From positions 1,364,501 to 1,428,500 of the forward strand of contig JAFFSR010000346.1 of the NCBI GenBank assembly GCA_017163975.1: a stretch of DNA of 64,000 nucleotides. The letters run 5' to 3'. Made by a program: the position numbers and the translations under genes. Below, piece by piece: positions 1 to 9,051 of the stretch. Every line of letters begins with the position of its first letter. Position 1 is the stretch's first letter. This DNA is from Anastatus disparis (Eukaryota > Arthropoda > Insecta > Hymenoptera > Eupelmidae). Below the pieces are notes generated by a model. That model saw only the letters and a list, made by a program, of their open reading frames with translations, had not been told where the DNA came from and made no database searches.

Positions 1-293
1 ATCAAGGACCTAAACAACGAGATATTTCATTAAATTCAAACTATATTGTAATTTTTAAAAATCCTAGAGACCGTGCGCAAATACAACATTTAGCGCGTCA
101 AGTTTATCCAGAAAATTCAAAATTTTTACAAGAGTCTTATTACGATGCTACAAATGTAGCACATGGTTATTTGTTGTTAGATTTAAAACAAAGCACAGCA
201 GAAACATGTAGAGTACGGACTAACATATTTCCTGACGATACACACCACTACGTGTACGTTCCACGAGATATAAAAGAGAGGTGTCACGGGTGA
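1..293 (+). CDS. Polinton DNA-packaging ATPase, C-terminal part (FtsK-HerA type)
   Basis: An open frame enters from the left edge and stops at 291-293. The roughly 96 visible residues include ISLNSNYIVIFKNPRDRAQI and later HGYLLLDLKQS and VRTNIFP, which match the conserved tail of Polinton/adeno-like genome-packaging ATPases (A32/FtsK-HerA superfamily). The Walker A and B motifs would lie upstream, outside the window. In the family the enzyme pumps the element's DNA into a preformed capsid. Its place directly ahead of the small basic protein and the integrase block fits a Polinton late-gene order. The visible part is uninterrupted. Only the start is missing. Confidence 0.8.
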   Translation, partial: QGPKQRDISLNSNYIVIFKNPRDRAQIQHLARQVYPENSKFLQESYYDATNVAHGYLLLDLKQSTAETCRVRTNIFPDDTHHYVYVPRDIKERCHG

Positions 294-317
294 TAATTTT
301 TCAGTGTTACGTGTATA

Positions 318-678
318 ATGGCTGTGGTAAGATCAAAAAAAATCGCTCGATCCCAAAATAGCACATGCTTTACACGCCCTTTATCATTTAAATAAAGAAC
401 AACGCAGAGCTATTTTAAAACTTGCTGATCGTAAAATAGTTAAAGGTATTTGTGAGTGTGCTTTGAATACTTTAAAAGGTACTGTACATTTAACACCTTC
501 TCAAAAACAAAAGTTAGTTAAACATAAAAAAGTTCTGAGAAATTTAAGCAATCGGGAGTCTAAATCGTGGAAAAGCAAGAAACGTCTAATCGTACAGAAA
601 GGTGATGGTTTCTTAACAGCTTTACTTGCACCTGTATTAGGAACTATAATATCCGCTCTTATCCCCACTCGTTCTTAA
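318..678 (+). pseudogene. Polinton small basic protein with C-terminal hydrophobic segment, frameshifted
   Basis: An ATG at 318 opens a basic N terminus (AVVRSKKIARSQ). The frame then changes between about 340 and 361, after which a second frame, open from 331, continues through HALHALYHLNKEQRRAI, CECALNTLKG and a Lys-rich stretch to 678. A TTG at 463 lies inside the gene and is not its start. The C terminus (GFLTALLAPVLGTIISALIP) is hydrophobic and could insert in a membrane. Small proteins of this layout (basic body, then a Gly/Leu-rich hydrophobic tail) are common in arthropod Polintons; their function is unknown to me. One frameshift makes this copy a likely pseudogene unless the base is an assembly error. 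Confidence 0.65.
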
Positions 679-685
679 TATAAAA

Positions 686-1582
686 ATGCAGCATGCACGT
701 AAAATGGTTCTAGTACCTCAAGACAGTATACAAAAACTTCTTCATACAAACGTTCCCGAGGTCTCGTCGCAAAATGTTGAGCCTGATAAAAAAAATACTG
801 TTCAAACACCAGGCAGTCATCTTACAAGATTAGACATAGAAATGAGTGATATCTTAAACTCGCAAGAAACTGATGAGCGTACAAAATGGTCAAAATATCA
901 ACAAGTTTTACAACGATATTTATATTTTTTAGATGATTTAAAAAAAAGTTTAAATAATGTTAGTAAAAATGAACAAGAATTGGAAAATGGAATAGATTTT
1001 GAAATAATAATATCATCTGTGCCTGTAACATATAGACGTAAGGCTGAATTGATGGTTCAATTTTTAAAAAGTCCTAATATTTCTTCAAGAATTACATGGA
1101 ATGACCGTGGTATAGTTTCGATAGATGGAGCTGTTCTCGAAGGTTCTAATATAGTAGATTTAATTAACGATGCTGTCCGTAGTAGAAAAGGTGTAAAAGC
1201 TACAGGTCGTGAGCATTTTGCGTGGTTTTTACGAGATGTAGGTATACCATTAGAATGTATTGGTAATTTAGCTTTTTACAAAGAAGGACAAAAATTTGAA
1301 CAAGCAGTAAATTATAGTAATAGGTCTTTAGGAACACCACAAACAAGTTTTAATAATTCGTTATTACATAATCCAAAAAGACATACTTCTACACCTATGC
1401 CTAAAAATAAAAATAAAAATTTGTCAATAGAAAACGATACATATGACGATGCTACAGTAATTAATAAAGAAATGATCAGTGGGGACGATGATTCGTGGAC
1501 TACTCTGAACAGAAAGAAACGTGTTAAAAGAAATACAGAAACAGAGCAAAGGGGCGGTGGCTGGTTGAGTTTTTCATTTTAA
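686..1582 (+). CDS. Polinton conserved protein (298 aa, unknown function)
   Basis: Complete frame from an ATG 8 bases after the preceding stop; a second ATG at 704 is also possible. The middle carries the pattern seen in a conserved Polinton protein family: KWSKYQQVLQRYLYFLDDLK near residue 70, a segment around SSVPVTYRRKAELMVQFLK, then TWNDRGIVSIDGAVLEGSNI and VDLINDAVRSRKG near 160-190. The C-terminal third is Asn/Lys/Thr-rich and probably disordered, ending with a Gly- and aromatic-rich tail. I recognise the family by its neighbourhood and this core. Its role is unknown; a virion or replication accessory protein is a guess. No internal lesion is visible. The integrase starts 26 bases downstream. 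Confidence 0.7.
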   Translation: MQHARKMVLVPQDSIQKLLHTNVPEVSSQNVEPDKKNTVQTPGSHLTRLDIEMSDILNSQETDERTKWSKYQQVLQRYLYFLDDLKKSLNNVSKNEQELENGIDFEIIISSVPVTYRRKAELMVQFLKSPNISSRITWNDRGIVSIDGAVLEGSNIVDLINDAVRSRKGVKATGREHFAWFLRDVGIPLECIGNLAFYKEGQKFEQAVNYSNRSLGTPQTSFNNSLLHNPKRHTSTPMPKNKNKNLSIENDTYDDATVINKEMISGDDDSWTTLNRKKRVKRNTETEQRGGGWLSFSF

Positions 1583-1607
1583 ATAAATGAATAAATAAAT
1601 AAAAATC

Positions 1608-2693
1608 ATGGATCTTAATAAGCAATTACTTAACAAAATTTATTATAATGTTAATGAACCCGCTGGTTATGCTGGAGAACGCCGCCTTGTAAATAAGGCT
1701 AAAAATTCAGTTGGTAAAAAAAATATACACAAGTGGTTGCAAGCACAAGATGCTTATACTTTACACAAGCCTGTTCATAGAAAATTTCCTCGTCTCCATT
1801 ACAATGTTGCTGAAATGGATTCTGTATGGGAAGGTGATTTAATTGACTTAGAATCATTAAAATCTTATAATGATGGATTTTCATACTTACTAGTAGTCAT
1901 CGATGTTCTCAGCAAATACGTATGGGTAGTACCCTTGAAGGATAAATCATGTTCACAAGTCACTGACGCTTTTAAAAAAATTATTTTAAATAAAAATGAA
2001 CGAATTCCTAAAATGTTTCAAACTGACAAGGGAAAAGAATTCGTCGGTCAAAAAATGCAAAAATTTCTAAAAATAAATAATATTATACATCGTGTTGCAC
2101 GTAATCCCGATGTAAAAGCAGCTATTGTCGAAAGATTTAACCGTACCTTAAAGGAAAAAATGTGGCGATATTTCACACATCAAAATTCTAAACGTTACAT
2201 AGATATTTTACCTCAGCTTGTAAATAGCTACAATAACGCATATCATTCTACAATAAAGATGGCGCCTGCAACAGTTACAATATTTAATGCAGATATTGCA
2301 AAGAAAAATATGGATTCAAGATATAAAACAGTTGATAGAGAAGCTAAATACTCAGAAGGTGACTTTGTTCGAATTAGTCGAACCAAAGGTACCTTCGAGA
2401 AAGGTTATTTAGCAAATTGGTCGGAAGAAATTTTTAAAATAACTAGAGTCTTAAAACATAGAAAACCACCTGTGTATGAAATAGAAGATCTCGATGGTGA
2501 ATCTATAGACGGTATTTTTTACGAAGAAGAACTTAACGTTATTCTAAAAGATATCAGAAATTCCGAATATAAAATTGATAAAATAATAAAAACAAGTGGT
2601 TCAGCTCGTAGAAAAAAATATTTTGTAAGTTGGGTCGGATATCCTAGTAAATTTAATTCTTGGGTGTTAGCTAAAGATATAAAAAATATATAA
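1608..2693 (+). CDS. Polinton retroviral-type integrase with C-terminal chromodomain
   Basis: A complete 361-residue frame with an rve integrase core: WEGDLIDL (Asp77 or Asp80), then FQTDKGKEF (Asp140) and AAIVERFNRTLK (Glu175), giving a D,D(about 35)E triad. The segment GDFVRI near 251 resembles the SH3-like C-terminal part. Residues about 318-358 (YKIDKII, KYFVSWVGYPSKFNSW) form a chromodomain, typical of Polinton and some gypsy integrases and thought to guide insertion to chromatin. In the family the enzyme integrates the linear DNA genome through its terminal repeats. The start is a good-context ATG after an A-rich leader. All catalytic residues are present, so the protein looks intact. 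The next gene's ATG lies 2 bases past its stop. Confidence 0.93.
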   Translation: MDLNKQLLNKIYYNVNEPAGYAGERRLVNKAKNSVGKKNIHKWLQAQDAYTLHKPVHRKFPRLHYNVAEMDSVWEGDLIDLESLKSYNDGFSYLLVVIDVLSKYVWVVPLKDKSCSQVTDAFKKIILNKNERIPKMFQTDKGKEFVGQKMQKFLKINNIIHRVARNPDVKAAIVERFNRTLKEKMWRYFTHQNSKRYIDILPQLVNSYNNAYHSTIKMAPATVTIFNADIAKKNMDSRYKTVDREAKYSEGDFVRISRTKGTFEKGYLANWSEEIFKITRVLKHRKPPVYEIEDLDGESIDGIFYEEELNVILKDIRNSEYKIDKIIKTSGSARRKKYFVSWVGYPSKFNSWVLAKDIKNI

Positions 2694-2695
2694 AC

Positions 2696-3514
2696 ATGAA
2701 AACACAATTTTATATGATACTACCTAGTAATAGTAGTATGAGTGTTTTTCCTAACAACACTACATCTTGTTATACTACAAAATTACCTCAAGAAATTAAT
2801 TTACGAGGATCTTGGGAAGTTGGTGTCACAGAAATTCATTTTCCACGCTCATTCTTACATTTAAGAGAAAAAGAAAGAGAAATTGAAGTTTCATCTATTT
2901 CACCACCTCTCTTGAAGGATAACTCAGTAAACCAACTTGTCGATATAGAATATAAAACAGTTACAATTCCTTATGGTGTATATTCCGGTATATCGGAATT
3001 TTTAGAAAAAATAAATAATGCATTAAGCGAAACACATATATCATTTAAATTTTCAGTAGAACATAACAACACCTACGTATACGTTGAAAAGACATGTGAT
3101 TCAGAAAAATGTATGAATGAGCATTCTATAAAAATGAACCGTGCAGTTTGGGATATTTTAGGCTTTGCTGAAATAAAAGGATATTTAAACATTGATTTAC
3201 ACAATCCCCTTGCTACTCGACCAGCAAATATTTTTAACGCATTGCCTAGACAATTATTTATTTACTCAGATATATGTGAACCTTGTATCGTAGGTGACGT
3301 ACAAACAACTTTATTACGTATTGTACCTGTAAACTACAAGGATTATGTATTTGCTTCTAACCAATATCAAATTTTTACACCTATAAATTATATACCCCTC
3401 ATAAAAAATAGTTTCAGAACAATCACTATAGATATAAGAGATCATCTCGGTCGTATCATACCATTCGAGTGTGGTACGTCGACTGTAACACTACATTTTA
3501 GACAAGTTGCATAA
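2696..3514 (+). CDS. Polinton minor capsid (penton-like) protein
   Basis: A complete 272-residue frame starting 2 bases after the integrase stop. Its opening (MKTQFYMILPSNSSMSVFPN) followed by a Tyr/Thr-rich strand and GSWEVGVTEIHFPRSF is the hallmark start of the Polinton minor capsid protein, a single jelly-roll that forms capsid vertices in structural predictions for the family. NEHSIKMNRAVWDILGFAE and NIFNALPRQLFIYSDI further on also match that family's layout. Cys residues near 140 and 197 are present without an obvious metal motif. No lesion is seen. It sits directly before the basic core protein and the major capsid protein, so the structural genes are contiguous. Confidence 0.8.
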   Translation: MKTQFYMILPSNSSMSVFPNNTTSCYTTKLPQEINLRGSWEVGVTEIHFPRSFLHLREKEREIEVSSISPPLLKDNSVNQLVDIEYKTVTIPYGVYSGISEFLEKINNALSETHISFKFSVEHNNTYVYVEKTCDSEKCMNEHSIKMNRAVWDILGFAEIKGYLNIDLHNPLATRPANIFNALPRQLFIYSDICEPCIVGDVQTTLLRIVPVNYKDYVFASNQYQIFTPINYIPLIKNSFRTITIDIRDHLGRIIPFECGTSTVTLHFRQVA

Positions 3515-3530
3515 CAAAAATAAAATAAAA

Positions 3531-4019
3531 ATGAATCATTATATTGAACATTATGATAGTCAAGTTGGTCAAGGGGGTATTCAACATGTTTACGTTGGAT
3601 CACCATATCAAAAAGGACATGGAGGTATAGGTCGATTTCTTGGAGGACTTTTTCGTAAAGCACTTCCTTTTTTAAAACGTGGTGCTCGCGTTGTTGGAAA
3701 AGAAGCCCTTAAAGCAGGTATTAACATTATCGATGATGTTGGTAGTCATAATATTCCTTTTAGAGAAGCACTACGCAATAGAGCACGTGAATCAGGCAAG
3801 AATTTAAAAAGAAAGGCAGAAGAGAAAATAGAAAGTTTAATGGAAGGTTCTGGTTATAAAAAACGTGTAAGAAGGCGTAAGAATCAGTCGGGAGCTAAAC
3901 GTCGGGTGAAACGTATCTCGTCATCAGCTTTGAAAAGAAAAAGGAAAACAAGAAAAAATAATAAAAATAAACAGACTAAAAAAGAAAAATTAACAAGAAA
4001 CATAAGAAACGTTCAGTAA
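3531..4019 (+). CDS. Basic Gly-rich virion protein (pVI/core-like)
   Basis: A 162-residue protein. I choose the ATG at 3531; an upstream TTG at 3507 is in frame but inside the spacer. Residues about 25-45 (GHGGIGRFLGGLFRKALPFL) are Gly- and aromatic-rich and amphipathic, followed by Lys/Arg-rich helices and a long KKRVRRRK-type tail. Polintons and adenoviruses encode small virion proteins with this mix of a membrane-active amphipathic segment and DNA-binding basic tail (pVI, pX), and the location between the minor and major capsid genes agrees. DNA condensation or membrane disruption are inferences. The Lys/Arg tail alone is low complexity, so homology rests on the N-terminal half. The frame is open. 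Confidence 0.6.
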   Translation: MNHYIEHYDSQVGQGGIQHVYVGSPYQKGHGGIGRFLGGLFRKALPFLKRGARVVGKEALKAGINIIDDVGSHNIPFREALRNRARESGKNLKRKAEEKIESLMEGSGYKKRVRRRKNQSGAKRRVKRISSSALKRKRKTRKNNKNKQTKKEKLTRNIRNVQ

Positions 4020-4049
4020 CCGATATTTTTGGACCTGCATAATTTCAAA

Positions 4050-5333
4050 ATGGCATTTTTACATACACATTCTTGGGAATGTACTAAATCAGAATTAGAT
4101 TTATTTACTCTTCCACCCACTCAAACGGCTATAGAATCAACACAATGGGTCGAATACAAACCTGTGACCACCATTTCTGAAGATTCGTATTTAGAATTTG
4201 TTGTACCAGGAAATTCAGATGATTACATTGATTTAGCTCACACTATGCTTAGTCTTAGCGTACGTCTTGAAAAAGGAAAAGATGTTATAGGTGATGATAC
4301 GTTAGTTACACCTGTAAATAACTTTTTACATAGTATGTTCAATCAAGTCGATATATTCTTTAACCAAAAGGCTGTATCACCACCTAGCAATGCTTACGCT
4401 TATCGAGCATATATAGAGACGTTGCTTAATTATTCCCAAGAAGCTAAAAAATCACATTTGACTACTGCATTATGGTATAACGATACCCCTGGTGAAATGG
4501 ATGCCGTATTATTAAAAAGAAAAGATAATAATAATCTACTTTCGAAAAATATTGGTGCTGATAAACGTAATCTTTTTTCGGAAAAATTTAGACAAGGCCA
4601 CTTACATTGCGATGTTTTAATCGGAAAATTTCTCCAAGGGTAGAAATGAGAGTACGTCTCATCCGCTCAAAGACGCTTTGTGATAGATCAGACGCTCAAA
4701 ATGAAATACGATATAGAACATCATAGACAGAGCTAAAATTAACCAGAATTTTACGCACTTCAAGCCTACGGAACAGCTAAATATCCATTAACACGTGTAG
4801 AGGTTAAGTCATTTACTTTACATACAGGAGTCACGGGAGAAACTTTAGATAATATTATTCTTGGACAATTACCTAAACGCATAATAATTGGTTTAGTCTC
4901 AAATAGTGCGTTTAATGGGAGTAGAAAAGAAAATCCATTTAACTTTCAACATTTTAATCTTAATTATCTTGCTTTAAATGTCGACGGAATACAAATTCCT
5001 AGTAAACCCATTCAGCCTAATTATCCCGACACGTTCATTGATGGATATCATACTTTATTTAGCGGGACAGGTATTCACTTTATGAATGAAGGAAACTCTA
5101 TTTCAAGAGATACTTACCCTAATGGTTATTGTCTATATGCTTTCGACTTAACACCAGATCTTTCAGCAAATTGTAACACGCATTGGAATTTAGTTAAGAC
5201 AGGTGCAGTCCGTTTAGAATTACGCTTCGATCAAGTTCTGGAAAATTCCGTGAATTGCATAGTTTACACAGAATACGATAACGTGCTTGAAATAGACGCG
5301 TCGCGACAAGTTATTATTGATTTTAATGGGTAA
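4050..5333 (+). pseudogene. Polinton major capsid protein (hexon-like), frameshifted
   Basis: The ATG at 4050 starts the typical MAFLHTHSWECTKSELDLFT N terminus of the double jelly-roll major capsid protein, often annotated in animals as F54H12.2-like. The first frame stops at 4643. Coding similarity resumes in another frame near 4640-4700 (EMRVRLIRSK) and again, in a third register, from 4743 to the stop at 5333, with KYPLTRVEVKSF, ILGQLPKRIIIGL, YHTLFSGTGIHF and CLYAFDLTPDLSAN. At least two frameshifts therefore fall between about 4635 and 4743; the rest is well conserved. Some 430 residues in total is close to the family length. The break means no complete capsid protein can be made from this copy as read. 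A tandem duplication of the gene's last 55 bases follows. Confidence 0.85.
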
Positions 5334-5393
5334 ATAATGATACTTGAAATAGACATGTCACGACAAGTTTTCCGATTTAATGGGTGAATAATA
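5281..5393 (+). repeat. Tandem duplication of the major capsid gene's 3' end
   Basis: The last coding bases and stop of the capsid gene (5281-5339) are followed by a diverged second copy (5340-5393). Both contain CTTGAAATAGAC, CGACAAGTT and TTTAATGGGT with a following TGA or TAA. The second unit has several substitutions and a short deletion, so it is not a sequencing stutter. It adds no coding capacity because it lies behind the stop. Confidence 0.8.
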
Positions 5394-5508
5394 CTTTCAC
5401 TAAATTTCAAAATGAACTTTCTATTTTCTTTTTGGTTATTACATCACTGAAAAGTATCACTAATTAGGAGGAAGGGTAAAATATAACACAAAATAAAGTA
5501 GGGCGCTC

Positions 5509-5545
5509 TATATAAATTCAGCTGAAGACACGCTTAAGCAGTTAA
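5509..5545 (+). promoter_or_regulatory. TATA box plus initiator ahead of the DEDD-like Polinton gene
   Basis: A TATATAAA box (5509-5516) lies 31 bases before the A of GCAGTT (5538-5543), which resembles the arthropod initiator TCAGTY. This spacing is the textbook one for RNA polymerase II core promoters in insects. It would give a leader of about 55 bases before the ATG at 5595. The 260-base gap that holds it is the longest spacer in the gene block, which supports a separate promoter here. Confidence 0.6.
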
Positions 5546-5594
5546 AAGTTATTCAATTTTCAAACAGTCAACATACGTACAGACCTCGAGAACT

Positions 5595-6197
5595 ATGGAC
5601 TATATTATTGACGTTCAAGGTTTTCGCGACATTAATAATAAATTAATTATAAAAGAAATAGCTGTAGCATCTCTAGACAAAGATTACGTTTCACATTGGA
5701 TAACATCTCCACCTTATTCATTTACCGATTTACCTATCAGAACTCAAGTTTTCAATAACTGGCTCACCAATAACTACCATGGAATCGAATGGTTTGAAGG
5801 AGATGTTCCTCATCGACAACTTTATTCAAATTTACGCGCATTAACACGCACTGCAAGGCGGATTTTTGTACGAGGATCTCAAGAAACGCAAGTAATTCAA
5901 AGTATTATATCGCGACGTATTATAAATTTAGAAAACCACGGCTGCCCCTCCGTACACAATTTACAAGACTGTAAAACTTATTGTTGTTTTCACGGTTCTC
6001 AGAACCATGAATTTTTCATTTGTGCTTTAAACTGTGTAATTAAATATAAAAAGTGGTTAAACAGAAGTGATAGGTTTATTTCTGCATTATTCGACTCTGA
6101 CAGCGATGACGCCACATACTCTTCTCCTTCGGATTCAACTAACCGTACAACGCAAACCACACCTATTAAAACCAAAAAGACTTGTGAAAAAAAGTGA
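5595..6197 (+). CDS. Polinton conserved protein, possible DEDD/RNase H-fold with Cys/His cluster
   Basis: A 200-residue frame starting MDYIIDVQGFRD, with IIKEIAV shortly after; an acidic residue in a first strand followed by Gln-Gly-Phe recalls DEDD exonuclease folds. Later come NNYHGIEWFEGDVPHRQLY, ARRIFVRGSQ and NLENHGCPSVHNL, then Cys and His residues (CKTYCCFHG, CALNC) that could bind metal. The order fits a protein family often found next to the protease in insect Polintons. A nuclease role is inference from fold-like motifs only. The last part is Ser/Thr/Asp-rich. Its stop follows a run of seven A's (6187-6193); an overlapping frame continues in similar composition to about 6330, so the original protein may have been longer and lost frame in that run. 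Confidence 0.65.
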   Translation: MDYIIDVQGFRDINNKLIIKEIAVASLDKDYVSHWITSPPYSFTDLPIRTQVFNNWLTNNYHGIEWFEGDVPHRQLYSNLRALTRTARRIFVRGSQETQVIQSIISRRIINLENHGCPSVHNLQDCKTYCCFHGSQNHEFFICALNCVIKYKKWLNRSDRFISALFDSDSDDATYSSPSDSTNRTTQTTPIKTKKTCEKK

Positions 6198-6310
6198 ACC
6201 AAAAAGATCACCAACACCTGGACCTACCAAAGAAAACGTATACGACAGCATTGAAGAATCAGGATATTATACTTCTGAATCGACCACACCTGTAAACGCG
6301 AAACATCGCA

Positions 6311-6838
6311 ATGAATACTCTGCAGATACGGGATGCGCTTCACTCATTAAAAATACCATCGTTCGGTGTATTTCCAGCAGACAGGATTCCCAAGGTATTG
6401 ACGAGACCGATAGCGTGTGTGTTTAATACAGATATTCACACACAACCAGGAACTCATTGGGTAGCAGTTTTTATTAACAACCGTGGAAGAGCTGTTTTTT
6501 TCGACAGTTATGGTTTACCTCCTTTAATATTACAACATAGAAAATGTCTTCAAAGGAATTCCATTCATTATACATGGAACACTAAACAGTTACAAAGTTT
6601 AAATTCAAAAGTTTGTGGACAATTTTGCTTAATGTTTTTAGATTACATGAATCGAGGTTATTCTCTCGACAAATTTTGTAATTTATTTTCAAACAATTAT
6701 TTAAAAAATGATAATATTGCTGCACGTTTCTACAACCGTATTCGAGGTATACCACACAAACGCCATCATTTTAAAAATAAATTTTTCGTAGGTAATGGAC
6801 ATAGAGAAAAATACGAAATATTATATTCAATCATGTAA
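6311..6838 (+). CDS. Adenain-like cysteine protease (Polinton Pro)
   Basis: A complete 175-residue frame. The catalytic set of the adenovirus-protease/Ulp1 clan is visible in order: His49 in GTHWVAVF, Asp65 in VFFDSYGLPP, and Cys102 in KVCGQFCLMFL. In the family this enzyme matures the capsid proteins, and its presence is one of the defining marks of Polintons. It begins inside the tail of the preceding conserved-protein region and is the last gene of the block. Length is a little short of adenain but normal for Polintons. No lesion is visible, so this is one of the best-preserved genes in the window. Confidence 0.9.
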   Translation: MNTLQIRDALHSLKIPSFGVFPADRIPKVLTRPIACVFNTDIHTQPGTHWVAVFINNRGRAVFFDSYGLPPLILQHRKCLQRNSIHYTWNTKQLQSLNSKVCGQFCLMFLDYMNRGYSLDKFCNLFSNNYLKNDNIAARFYNRIRGIPHKRHHFKNKFFVGNGHREKYEILYSIM

Positions 6839-7609
6839 GGCAAAAATCCTGCTATACTTAAAATTATATTTTTCATACTCTTTGTTTATTATAATATTTT
6901 ACCAAAATGTATTAAATTAAGAAAATCATAATAAATACTCATGTATGATACTTGAATATCTTGTTATTTTTATTTTATTTACCACAACCTACTCCAATAC
7001 CATTCCTAAATACAAAAAAGTAAATAAGAAATCTTTAAAGTAAATTTATTTATACGAAAATAAAAAATTTTCAACCATAAAAAGAAATTATTTTTATTTA
7101 TAATAATATAACCTATACTATATAATCTTTTTTTCAAGTTCAAAATTTCTACGGAGTTAATTACGGAGTCACTCATTGAAACATTCATTTACTTAAATAT
7201 ATTTTTACACGTACCTATAGCTAATGTACTTAAACTATACCTGAACGCTTGACCGTACCGTGTATACGTAACACAAATCGACGCGGCGCGGTAGACTTAA
7301 TGGCGGATAGCCCTAATTGTCAACGTCGCGGTAAGACAGACTTGAAGACGTCATTTCCCTATAATTTTTCAGACACTGGCAGACTTCCCTATATTCCCCC
7401 ATATACTACTTTTGTTGATTTTCTATATGAATACTTAATCTTATTACGGAATGACACCTACCGCATAATGGTGATTCTTGTAATCTCCATGCTGCTTCCA
7501 TCGGGCTTAAATATCTACCATCTATATTAGGTTATTTCATCATAGACATCATCTTAATTATTTTCTTCAATTTTACTTTGCTTTATTTTACAATATGCTT
7601 TATTTACTG
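6839..7609. other. Gene-free region after the Polinton protease
   Basis: No supported gene. An AT-rich stretch to about 7240 is followed by a more GC-rich patch (7240-7340) with CGACGCGGCGCGG. This may be the right terminal region of the Polinton, but no inverted partner is in the window to prove it. An open frame at 7249-7530 has no recognisable domain and its composition follows the GC-rich patch. Confidence 0.4.
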
Positions 7610-7671
7610 CTTTGGCTGATTCCATTCAGATTCATGCAGGCCGTCACTGATCAGATTTTTTTTTCTTCTAA

Positions 7672-8340
7672 CCAGGAGAGTGTCTGAGTTGCGGGTCACA
7701 GATCTTGATGCAACTTCGGGATAAGTATTAAGGTACCAAAATATGAGTAAAGCCATAGCGGTACGGTCTAACGCTTCAAAAAAGTGAAGTTCTGGACGAT
7801 TATAGTCTTATTTTCAGAAAAATATGAAAAAAGAACTCCTGATTGAAGTGTAAATAATTCTGTCTAGAAATGTCTTTAATAATCCACAATAACTATAAGC
7901 AATAAATAAAAGCAGAGAAAGCAGGCTTTAATTTGCTGGTTTTCGAATTAAAAAATAATAATTAGAACTAAAGTTATGCTTGTTTCAAATTAAGCATCAA
8001 AAGAGTATTAAAAATTCCCATCCTTCAAAATTTAGACTATTTTTGGTAATTTCTTACTGCTCAACTTTCAACAAGCATAACTTTAGTTCTAATTATTATT
8101 TTTTAATTTGGAAACTAGCAAATTAAAGCTTGCTTTCTCTGCTTTCATTTAAGTTATTGTAAATTTATTAAAGACATTTTTAGACAGAATTATTTACACT
8201 TCAATAAGGAGTTCTTTTTTCATATTTTTCCGAAAATAAGACTATAATCGTCCATAACTTCAGTTTCATATTTTGGTACCTAAATACTTATCCCAAAGTT
8301 TCGTCAAGATCTGTAACCCGCAACTCAGACACTCTCCTGG
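7672..8340. mobile_element. Nested foldback MITE, PIF/Harbinger-like
   Basis: A 669-bp element with inverted arms of roughly 300 bases, starting CCAGGAGAGTGTCTGAG and ending CTCAGACACTCTCCTGG. The flanks are TAA on both sides (7669-7671, 8341-8343). The uninterrupted sequence CTTCTAAGTAATAAAAATACC-like is present in the second host transposon near 33948-33966, proving insertion with duplication of TAA. A TWA target is characteristic of PIF/Harbinger elements. No coding capacity. The arms include AGCGTTAGACC-type and AAAGCAGAGAAAGC-type segments shared with the partial copy near 18.7-19.1 kb. Confidence 0.85.
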
Positions 8341-9051
8341 TAAGTAATAAAAATACCTTCTATTATGTATATGAAAATAAAATTTACCTCGTAGAACGCT
8401 CGAAAAAATTTTTTTTTTTAAAGACAGCAATTCTAGTAGTGTTGGATGTAAAAACGAAAATTCAAAAATTGAAAATGAACCTCTACTTTTAAATGACTAT
8501 AGCTCCGTCAATTTTTAACCTTTTTGAGCGTTCTTTTAACGAAAGTGTGCGGAATTTTGTCTAGTTTAAAATGCAATCTCAATTTTTGTAATACAATTTG
8601 ATCTTACTGAGTTATTTAAAAAAACGTTTAAACCTTTTTTTTTATATTTTCGATTTTAAAACATTGATACCATGGCGCATTGTACTATTTTTCCAACTTT
8701 ACGTGTTCTTACAACTATTATTATGCTTTTATTTATTAATATATCAAAAATATCAACAATAATCTTTGAAATAAACCCTGGATCGAATATTTTGATCAAT
8801 TAGAACCAAAGTTATGACGATTTAAAGTTTAAAAAAAAATGCTGAAACTTTAATTAAATATATTTACTTTGAATTTTGAATTTTGAATTTTGAATTTTGA
8901 ATTTGAATTTTGAAAAGGTGAGTTTTTTAAATACTAAAATATATTATTTGGTCATTTTCAATGAACAAATAATATGCGATACAATTGAGAAAGAACACTA
9001 ATGAATTGAGAACTAATGTGAATAAAAAAATCCGAATTTGAATAAAACCTT

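Larger units (their letters stand above)
1..7609 (+). mobile_element. Polinton/Maverick element, right part
   Basis: Nine same-strand genes packed with gaps of 2 to about 260 bases match the Polinton late set: packaging ATPase, integrase, minor and major capsid proteins, adenain-like protease and three conserved proteins of the family. Polintons are 15-20 kb virus-like DNA transposons with terminal inverted repeats and 6-bp target duplications; neither feature can be checked here because the left end lies outside the window. No protein-primed DNA polymerase is visible, so it is either to the left or lost. The right border is set only by the next element's target duplication and is uncertain; the last gene ends at 6838. 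Two genes carry frameshifts, while several others remain fully open, suggesting a fairly young but non-functional copy. Confidence 0.85.

Noticed and set aside
7249..7530. 93-residue + strand frame after the Polinton protease
   Set aside because: No motif, and the N-terminal part is explained by a GC-rich patch; no homologue recognised.
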